Assembly: GCA_017472905.1 (NCBI GenBank)
Contig: JAFUNW010000333.1
Location: forward strand, 1 to 8,146
Length of the DNA stretch: 8,146 nt
Direction of reading: 5' to 3'
Source: Bacteroidaceae bacterium
GTDB taxonomy: Bacteria; Bacteroidota; Bacteroidia; Bacteroidales; Bacteroidaceae
Shown: positions 1 to 3,652 of the stretch, one piece after another
Position numbering within the stretch: the first letter of the stretch is position 1
How the letters are laid out: the number at the start of each line of letters is the position of its first letter
The notes under the pieces: generated by a model
What the model was told of the DNA's origin: nothing
The model's input: the letters and a program-made list of their open reading frames with translations, nothing else
Database searches by the model: none
Program-made: the position numbers and the translations under genes

Positions 1-1073
1 CCTATTTTCAAGTTCAGTTTAAAGTAATAGAGTCCGTTCTCGCGTTCGAGGTATCCATACTTATCTTTCTCCAAAGAGCCTTTCTCCAAGCGGGTGTTTT
101 GAAAGAGAAAATCCTCGAAGAGCTTGCGTTCTCCCTTGTGGTAACACATGAGGTCTCCATCACCATCCGTATAGATGAATCCCTCTACGGCCGAGTCCGT
201 ACCGTTGTACAACTTGGCCGGACGCATCCCCAAAGCCAGAGCAAGCAAAAACTGCTTCACTTTGAATTCATAAAAACGATGTTTGCCGATAAGTTCGCTT
301 TTTATCTTCAGCGGATTGATTTCCTTGATGCGCTCCGTCAACTCCGCAATGCGCGTAATGCCTTCGTAATACATCACGCGGAGCATCTCGCCCATGATGC
401 GCGGAAAATGGAGGTCGATCATCAACAGGTTGCTACGGAAAATCTTGTCGGCCACATCGCTGTACTTCAACACTCCCCCCATGCGCTCTATCATCATCAT
501 GCGGTCGAGCACCTCGTTCGGCCCTTCGAGCCAATTAATCTTATTCACCGTAGGATTGGGAAATCGTACGCCCGTCTGCTCAAACTTGATGTTGGCCGTA
601 CGTCCGCCATCGAGTAGCGGAATCAGGCCACCCAAACGGGAATAAGAGCGGAAGCCTATCAACGGCGCATCCACGCTCCAGAAAGCCACGTAGAAGTCGG
701 TACGATCGTCCGTCTTCGCCTCCAAATCGAAGATACCTACCTCATCGAGGAACTCCTCTACCCCATCGGGCGAAGTCAGTTCGGACTCTCCGCCGGGTGC
801 ACGCAACAGGTTCAACACCATCAGGGCCACCGTCCCGAAGTCATCGCGCAAGATACGCTTGTCGATCTTCTCGCCCATCACGTGTACATACTCATCTTCC
901 AAGATATATCGCCGGGTTCCATCGTGCTCTTCGCGTTGCACCAAAGCCACCCGACAAGGTTTCTGTTCGTCAGCCTGCGCCTGCGCCGTACCTGCACATA
1001 CATAGCCATCGGCCAACAGACGGAAAAAAGCGTAAAGTTCGCTCCACTCACGTCTACTTGCTTGAAATGCCAT
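1..1073 (-). CDS. HpaII-family type II restriction endonuclease (3' end cut by window edge)
   Basis: Translating the minus strand from the ATG at 1073-1071 gives 357 uninterrupted codons to the window edge. The family is recognised from remembered HpaII-type (RE_HpaII) enzymes: an N-terminus reading MAFQASRREWSELY, then PLLDGGRTANIKFEQTG (about 152-168), PTVNKINWLEG (174-184), GGVLKYSDVADKIFRSNLL (199-217), MIDLHFPR (218-225) and an ALGMRPAKLYNGTDSA stretch (280-295). HpaII is about 358 residues, so only a few C-terminal residues and the stop should be missing. Family members cut C^CGG; this specificity is inferred. D126 in RTDF followed by GFRSYSRLG (140-148) resembles a degenerate PD-(D/E)XK core, but this assignment is tentative. 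The start fits the family N-terminus and lies about 55 bp behind a promoter box. The cognate cytosine-5 methyltransferase is not in the window and probably lies beyond the left edge. CCGG sites are common throughout the window, as expected if the host DNA is methylated. Confidence 0.87.
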   Translation of the reverse strand, partial: MAFQASRREWSELYAFFRLLADGYVCAGTAQAQADEQKPCRVALVQREEHDGTRRYILEDEYVHVMGEKIDKRILRDDFGTVALMVLNLLRAPGGESELTSPDGVEEFLDEVGIFDLEAKTDDRTDFYVAFWSVDAPLIGFRSYSRLGGLIPLLDGGRTANIKFEQTGVRFPNPTVNKINWLEGPNEVLDRMMMIERMGGVLKYSDVADKIFRSNLLMIDLHFPRIMGEMLRVMYYEGITRIAELTERIKEINPLKIKSELIGKHRFYEFKVKQFLLALALGMRPAKLYNGTDSAVEGFIYTDGDGDLMCYHKGERKLFEDFLFQNTRLEKGSLEKDKYGYLERENGLYYFKLNLKI

Positions 1074-1127
1074 CTTTATATTCTTTTTTATTATTGTTAT
1101 CGCATCATCCCTCCAAGAGGAAACGTG

Positions 1128-1135
1128 CAAACTTA
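1128..1135 (-). promoter_or_regulatory. Candidate -7 box for the HpaII-family gene
   Basis: The minus strand reads TAAGTTTG here, an exact match to the Bacteroidetes -7 consensus TAnnTTTG. It lies 54 bp upstream of the endonuclease ATG. No good TTG -33 element is seen at the expected 19-21 bp spacing, so the promoter may be weak or need an activator. The predicted leader is A/T-rich just before the ATG, which is usual in this phylum. Confidence 0.5.
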
Positions 1136-1284
1136 CACAAAAAAAACGATTTCGAGCACTCTTTTCCAACAAAATTCCCTTTTCCGATTCAAAAAGAAAC
1201 TACCAATCTTGTGAATGAAAGGAAAAAAATAATTGTTTTCACACCAAAAACGGGGTTTTTATAGTAAAAGGATATTAAAATCGC

Positions 1285-1304
1285 CACTTTTATCGAAAAA
1301 AGTG
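1285..1304. repeat. Short inverted repeat, CACTTTT/AAAAGTG
   Basis: A perfect 7-bp inverted repeat with a 6-bp spacer (1285-1291 and 1298-1304) lies about 20 bp upstream of the -33 element of the candidate small RNA promoter. It could be an operator or a chance palindrome in A/T-rich DNA. No protein can be assigned to it. Confidence 0.3.
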
Positions 1305-1324
1305 TTATCAAACGACACGAACTA

Positions 1325-1354
1325 TTGCATTTTTCCAAGAAACACGTAACTTTG
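1325..1354 (+). promoter_or_regulatory. Bacteroidetes-type promoter of a candidate small RNA
   Basis: TTG at 1325-1327 and TAACTTTG at 1347-1354 are separated by 19 bp, matching the Bacteroidetes -33/-7 consensus. A perfect 8-bp inverted repeat, AAACACGT (1340-1347) and ACGTGTTT (1357-1364), brackets the -7 box and the expected start site, so a dimeric regulator could bind there. No open reading frame follows. The next strong signal downstream is an intrinsic terminator. Confidence 0.65.
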
Positions 1355-1360
1355 CAACGT

Positions 1361-1424
1361 GTTTATCATAGTATTAGATTTAAGGTTAACAAAGTTCGGG
1401 CTGAAGCGTCAGCCCATTTTTTTT
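1361..1424 (+). ncRNA. Candidate small RNA of about 65 nt
   Basis: A consensus promoter (1325-1354) is followed after about 45 nt by a textbook terminator hairpin (1398-1424) with no credible coding region between them. The transcript would start near 1360 and end in the U-run. Its 5' part is A/U-rich and unstructured by eye (GTATTAGATTTAAGG at 1371-1385), and its 3' part is the terminator stem. The body resembles short multicopy elements I associate with Bacteroides genomes, but I cannot assign an Rfam family. It could instead be an orphaned leader or attenuator whose gene was replaced by the repeats that follow. The boundaries are inferred. Confidence 0.5.
1398..1424 (+). terminator. Intrinsic terminator of the candidate small RNA
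   Basis: A perfect 7-bp stem, GGGCTGA (1398-1404) and TCAGCCC (1409-1415), with an AGCG tetraloop is followed by A and eight T residues (1417-1424). This is a strong rho-independent terminator on the plus strand. Confidence 0.75.
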
Positions 1425-1473
1425 GCCCTTACCCTTGGAAAAACAAAAGAAGTCCCTTAATTAATTACGTTTA

Positions 1474-1530
1474 CTTGCCCACCCCCTCCGCCTTACGGCT
1501 CGTCCCCTAAAACAGGGGGACAGCTAAGAT
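1474..1530. repeat. C-rich/G-rich intergenic element with a small hairpin
   Basis: A C-rich run (CCCACCCCCTCCGCC, 1478-1492) is followed by an inverted pair, TCCCCT (1503-1508) and AGGGGGA (1514-1520). I associate this layout with a dispersed intergenic repeat of Bacteroidales, but only one copy is present here, so the repeat status rests on memory. It may be the decayed edge of a mobile element. Confidence 0.35.
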
Positions 1531-1550
1531 ACTCTTGCTTACCCCCAAAA

Positions 1551-1787
1551 GATGCTTCGGCTTCGCTCAGCATGACAAAATGAAAGAAGAAAGATGCTTC
1601 GGCTTCGCTCAGCATGACAAGAACATTTTGCTTTAAAAAGGGAGAGCATCCCGGCATTTGTCATCCTGAGCGGAGTTTACGGAGTCGAAGGATCTTGGAA
1701 AAAAGAACAGCCAAGAAGATGCTTCGGCTTCGCTCAGCATGACAAAATGAATGAAGAAAGATGCTTCGACTGCGCTCTGCAAGACAA
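1551..1787. repeat. Cluster of interspersed repeats (CATGCTGAGCGAAGC family)
   Basis: The 28-bp core, beginning GATGCTTCGGCTTCGCTCAG and ending CATGACAA, occurs identically at 1551-1578, 1593-1620 and 1718-1745. A degenerate copy lies at 1760-1787 and a divergent inverted copy at 1659-1696 (TGTCATCCTGAGCGGAG, then TCGAAGGATCTT). The spacers are short and A-rich (for example ATGAAAGAAGAAA). This is a widespread repeat family in Bacteroidetes and other bacteria. Its reverse strand yields well-known spurious peptides such as HAERSRSI and LSEAEAS, so reading frames over it should not be annotated as genes. Confidence 0.85.
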
Positions 1788-1827
1788 AGAGTGTGTGATA
1801 AAAAAAGAAAAGCCTTGCTCCCGAAAA

Positions 1828-1981
1828 TCTGCTGCACAGCGGAAGAAAATCTGCTGCACGGCGGAACATTTTTTGCTGCCCAGCAGACGAACTTCTGCTG
1901 CACGGCGGACGAACTTCTGCTGCCCAACAGATTTCGGTGAGCGACCGGCACTTTTTTCGTGAGCGGACGGAAAAACTCCCT
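1828..1981. repeat. 22-bp tandem repeat array (five clear units, two diverged)
   Basis: Units start at 1828, 1850, 1872, 1894 and 1916, exactly 22 bp apart, each opening T(C/T)TGCTGC and mostly continuing ACGGCGGA. Two diverged units continue the phase: GTGAGCGACCGG at 1937 and GTGAGCGGACGG at 1959, again 22 bp apart. Because 22 is not a multiple of 3, the unit shifts reading frame at every repeat, which argues against a coding origin. The array directly follows the interspersed repeat cluster. No function is known to me. Confidence 0.8.
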
Positions 1982-1992
1982 CTCCTCCCCTG

Positions 1993-2011
1993 AAAAAGCC
2001 TTTCAAAAGGC
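1993..2011 (-). terminator. Possible minus-strand terminator
   Basis: On the minus strand, GCCTTTTGAAAGGC (2011-1998) forms a short hairpin followed by TTTTT. No gene is known on this strand immediately to the right. It may mark the end of an unrecognised transcript or shield the endonuclease gene from read-through. The stem is short. Confidence 0.3.
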
Positions 2012-2140
2012 GTGAAATGTAAAAAAAAAAGCCCATTCCCACTATTTTCAACCTCCTTTCATCGAAATATTCGTTAAATCCGGCTACGGGAAAGCTAACT
2101 TCTGTAATCGTCCCCTAACATCCGTTAAAAAAACGGGAGC

Positions 2141-2200
2141 AAAAGTACCATTAAGTACCGCGAAGTACGCCAAAGAACCGAAAAGCAACGTAAAGAACCT
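2141..2200. repeat. Exact 10-bp period array, AAGTACCG type (six units)
   Basis: Six consecutive 10-bp units begin at 2141, 2151, 2161, 2171, 2181 and 2191. They share the pattern nnAAG(T/A/C)ACC(G): AAAAGTACCA, TTAAGTACCG, CGAAGTACGC, CAAAGAACCG, AAAAGCAACG, TAAAGAACCT. No base is inserted or lost. Each unit falls on the same face of the helix. The array runs without a gap into the next 10-bp array, upstream of the HU-like gene. Confidence 0.8.
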
Positions 2201-2300
2201 GTTGGAACATTTTCGGACACTTTCGGACATTTCGGGACATCTTGGGACATTTCGGGACACTCTCGGACAGATTGGGACACATCGGGACTTTTTCGGACAT
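2201..2300. repeat. Exact 10-bp period array, TTCGGGACAT type (ten units)
   Basis: Ten 10-bp units run from 2201 to 2300, with GGAC in register at 2215, 2225, 2235 and so on to 2295. Examples are TTTCGGACAC, TTCGGGACAT, CTTGGGACAT and ATTGGGACAC; the first unit (GTTGGAACAT) is a weaker copy. The phase is the same as in the array at 2141-2200. The last unit ends 17 bp before the -33 element of the HU-like gene promoter. This placement suggests an oligomeric binding site or upstream activating region, but the role is inferred. Confidence 0.85.
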
Positions 2301-2317
2301 CCGGCAGGAAACGGCTG

Positions 2318-2348
2318 TTGTCCGTATGGAAAAGTACGTTTACCTTTG
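2318..2348 (+). promoter_or_regulatory. Promoter of the HU-like/smalltalk cluster
   Basis: TTG at 2318-2320, a 20-bp spacer and TACCTTTG at 2341-2348 match the Bacteroidetes promoter consensus. Transcription should begin near 2354, leaving a leader of about 65 nt before the HU-like ATG. The 10-bp repeat array ends directly upstream. AAAGGA at 2404-2409 is a Shine-Dalgarno-like site 9 bp before the ATG, which is more than many Bacteroidetes genes show. Confidence 0.75.
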
Positions 2349-2418
2349 CATCAGTAATCGATTACGAGAGTGAACAAACAAATTTATCAACAACAAAAAG
2401 AAGAAAGGAAACTGTAAC

Positions 2419-2922
2419 ATGGCAATTTTCTATCAAGTAAAACCGGTGAAGAATCCGGTAGTGAAAGATGCGGAACCTTTGTTTTATGCACGCATCAAGA
2501 GTGTAGGAACTTTGAGTGAGAAAGAGTTGGCTAAGCGCGTATCGGAACGCACCGGTATCGCCGAAGGAATCATTACCTCCGTACTTTGCGACTCGATGAA
2601 CGAAGTGATTAACCTGGTCAGCCTCGGCTACCGCGTACAGCTGCCATCGCTGGGATATATCTACCTGACTATCAACTCTAAAGGCAGTCAATCAGCTGAA
2701 GAGGTAACCTCCGACAACGTGAAGCAAATCTGCGTTCGCATGCTCCCCGGAAGTGAATTGAAAGAGAAGCTTGCGGCCAAAGTGAAACTGATTAACTTCG
2801 ACAAGGAAGTGACGGGCGGAACCATCGAAGAGGAAACGACCGACTCGGAAGACACCACCCCCGACACAGGCGATGAAAACGGAAGCGATGGCGGAGATGA
2901 CGAAGGCAACTACCCCGTCTGA
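2419..2922 (+). CDS. HU-family (HU-HIG type) DNA-binding protein with acidic tail
   Basis: The 167-residue product carries a HU/IHF-like fold. Residues 31-60 (TLSEKELAKRVSERTGI, then the SVLCDSM helix) match the N-terminal helical hairpin, and YRVQLPSLGYIYLTI (71-85) matches the beta segment that opens the HU core. The family is probably Pfam HU-HIG, whose members are numerous in Bacteroidales and usually carry a C-terminal extension. The extension here is striking: 13 of the 26 residues from 137 to 162 are Asp or Glu, with no basic residue, so it may compete with DNA or contact other proteins. The likely role is DNA binding or architecture, not that of the bulk housekeeping HU. It is the first gene after a strong promoter flanked by phased 10-bp repeats, and is followed by smalltalk and a membrane protein on the same strand. 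Autoregulation through the repeats is plausible but not shown. Confidence 0.85.
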   Translation: MAIFYQVKPVKNPVVKDAEPLFYARIKSVGTLSEKELAKRVSERTGIAEGIITSVLCDSMNEVINLVSLGYRVQLPSLGYIYLTINSKGSQSAEEVTSDNVKQICVRMLPGSELKEKLAAKVKLINFDKEVTGGTIEEETTDSEDTTPDTGDENGSDGGDDEGNYPV

Positions 2923-2933
2923 CCTCTTCGTAA

Positions 2934-2950
2934 GGAGGAAGGGTTCCTCC
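2934..2950 (+). promoter_or_regulatory. Hairpin just after the HU-like gene
   Basis: GGAGGAA (2934-2940) and TTCCTCC (2944-2950) form a perfect 7-bp stem with a GGG loop, 12 bp after the HU-like stop codon. No T-run follows, so it is not a standard terminator. It may protect the 3' end of a processed HU-like mRNA or cause partial attenuation before smalltalk. Confidence 0.45.
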
Positions 2951-2977
2951 AACAGTGACGAACATTTTAATTAACAA

Positions 2978-3030
2978 GAAATTCCCCTGAATCGGTCGGA
3001 TTCGCTCGAAACCCTGTTCAGGGGAATTTC
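2978..3030. repeat. Perfect 14-bp inverted repeat ahead of smalltalk
   Basis: GAAATTCCCCTGAA (2978-2991) and TTCAGGGGAATTTC (3017-3030) are perfect reverse complements separated by 25 bp. The structure ends 17 bp before the smalltalk ATG. In RNA it would be a long stable stem-loop in the intercistronic leader. No T-run follows on either strand, so translational control, RNA processing or protein binding is more likely than termination. Confidence 0.8.
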
Positions 3031-3047
3031 ACAAAAACAGAAGCATC

Positions 3048-3179
3048 ATGATTACAAAAGAAATGAACAACGCATCAACAAACAACACAAAAAAGTCGGT
3101 ATGGGAGACTGTGTTGCGCATCATCATTGCCGTAGCCGGTGCCATTGCCGGTGTATTGGGCGGACAAGCCCTCGGATAA
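3048..3179 (+). CDS. Smalltalk protein (43-residue microprotein)
   Basis: The frame ATG 3048 to TAA 3179 encodes 43 residues. Residues 15-43 (KKSVWETVLRIIIAVAGAIA, then GVLGGQALG) match the smalltalk family as I remember it: a short basic N-terminus, a W(D/E)T motif, and a hydrophobic Ala/Gly-rich helix ending near the C-terminus. Family members are usually about 30-35 residues, and this one has a longer Asn/Thr-rich N-terminus (6-14). An internal ATG at codon 6 is an alternative start giving a more typical length. The single hydrophobic helix (about 22-38) suggests a membrane peptide. Function is unknown. In Bacteroides such genes commonly sit beside HU-like proteins and an N-acetylmuramoyl-alanine amidase; the HU-like gene is present here but no amidase is. 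The stop lies 2 bp before the next ATG, suggesting translational coupling. Confidence 0.85.
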   Translation: MITKEMNNASTNNTKKSVWETVLRIIIAVAGAIAGVLGGQALG

Positions 3180-3181
3180 GA

Positions 3182-3397
3182 ATGACGAAACAATCGTTCG
3201 ATGGTCAGCCGGGCCGCATTCAGCTCTTCATGGCGGTCGTGCTGACCTTATCCGGAATTCTGCTGTTGTTTGCCGGAGCAATGGTTCCTCCCATAGGCAT
3301 TATACACAGCAGTATCCTCGTAGCTTTCGGCGAAGTGAGCACATTTGCCGGTGCACTTTTCGGCATCGATTATCATTATCGGTTTGGGAAAAGATAA
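3182..3397 (+). CDS. Small two-helix membrane protein, possibly holin-like
   Basis: The ATG at 3182, 2 bp after the smalltalk stop, opens a 71-residue protein. A longer frame from an ATG at 3101 would overlap smalltalk out of frame and has no membrane or family character, so the later start is chosen. The layout is a short polar N-terminus (FDGQPGR, 6-12), a first membrane helix (about 14-34), a PPIG turn (36-39), a second helix (about 41-62) and a basic end (DYHYRFGKR). I recall similar small proteins with a PP(T/I)GxIH, VAFGE and GALxGIDYHY pattern in Bacteroides genomes and prophages. Size and topology resemble small phage holins, and related loci often carry an amidase, so a holin-like or envelope role is possible. 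This is inference only; a hypothetical membrane protein is the safe call. Confidence 0.75.
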   Translation: MTKQSFDGQPGRIQLFMAVVLTLSGILLLFAGAMVPPIGIIHSSILVAFGEVSTFAGALFGIDYHYRFGKR

Positions 3398-3403
3398 TTT
3401 CTT

Positions 3404-3469
3404 AGGAGATAAAGGAGATAAAGGAGTTAAAGGAGTTAGCGCTTCGCTAGGAGTTAAAGGAGTTAGCGC
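3404..3469. repeat. AGGAGTTAA 9-bp tandem repeats
   Basis: 9-bp units AGGAGATAA (twice), AGGAGTTAA and AGGAGTTAG run from 3404 to 3439. After a short palindromic stretch (AGCGCTTCGCT, 3438-3448), AGGAGTTAA and AGGAGTTAG recur at 3449-3466. TAGGAGTTAAAGGAGTTA (3448-3465) has a perfect reverse complement at 3625-3642, so this forms the left arm of a large inverted structure between convergent genes. Confidence 0.8.
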
Positions 3470-3510
3470 AGGCAAGCCTGCTAGCCAAATGTTTTGCTTT
3501 TATGTATGCT

Positions 3511-3528
3511 AAGCCATTGGCTTTTTTT
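3511..3528 (+). terminator. Probable terminator of the HU-like/smalltalk cluster
   Basis: AAGCC (3511-3515), an ATT loop and GGCTT (3519-3523) are followed by a T-run to 3528. The stem is short, but the position, after the last plus-strand gene and before the convergent aspD end, is right for a rho-independent terminator. A perfect small hairpin, GCAGGC-AA-GCCTGC, lies upstream at 3468-3481. Confidence 0.55.
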
Positions 3529-3554
3529 CGCTATCGCTCAAGGGAACTTCTCCT

Positions 3555-3642
3555 AACGAGCGAAGCGAGTGATAACTCCTAGTGAGCAAAGCGAACGATA
3601 ACTCCTAGTGAGCAAAGCGAACGATAACTCCTTTAACTCCTA
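3555..3642. repeat. 26-bp tandem repeats and right arm of an 18-bp inverted repeat
   Basis: Two identical 26-bp units lie at 3581-3606 and 3607-3632 (AGTGAGCAAAGCGAACGATA, then ACTCCT). A degenerate unit precedes them at 3555-3580. TAACTCCTTTAACTCCTA (3625-3642) is the perfect reverse complement of 3448-3465. The array ends 10 bp past the aspD stop. It may help terminate converging transcripts, and resembles intergenic repeats common in Bacteroides. Confidence 0.8.
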
Positions 3643-3652
3643 GAAAATCCCC

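Noticed and set aside
99..617. Plus-strand frame of 172 codons
   Set aside because: It is an antisense shadow of the endonuclease, whose minus-strand translation matches a known family throughout.
1097..1114. Tiny leader frame (Met-Met-Arg-stop) after GGAGGG in the endonuclease leader
   Set aside because: The SD-like run touches the ATG with no spacing and three codons are not evidence of translation.
797..1264. Plus-strand frame of 155 codons near the endonuclease start
   Set aside because: It is antisense to the well-supported endonuclease gene, has no family resemblance and runs into low-complexity A-rich DNA.
1551..1981. CRISPR array
   Set aside because: Repeats are not separated by unique spacers of uniform length, include an inverted copy and have no cas genes nearby.
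1633..2051. Overlapping minus-strand reading frames of 78-105 codons across the repeats
   Set aside because: Their translations (HAERSRSI, LSEAEAS, repeated AAE/GSK blocks) are the spurious products of the interspersed and 22-bp repeats, and they change frame with each unit.
2141..2300. Plasmid-type replication origin iterons
   Set aside because: The 10-bp period is suggestive, but there is no replication initiator gene, DnaA box or obvious A/T-rich unwinding element, and the arrays abut a normal promoter.
2362..2691. Minus-strand frame of 109 codons over the HU-like gene
   Set aside because: It is antisense to the HU-like gene and has no recognisable motifs.
3101..3181. N-terminal extension of the 71-residue membrane protein from an ATG at 3101
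   Set aside because: The extension (Cys/His/Arg-rich) is the smalltalk gene read in another frame; the ATG at 3182 follows the smalltalk stop by 2 bp.
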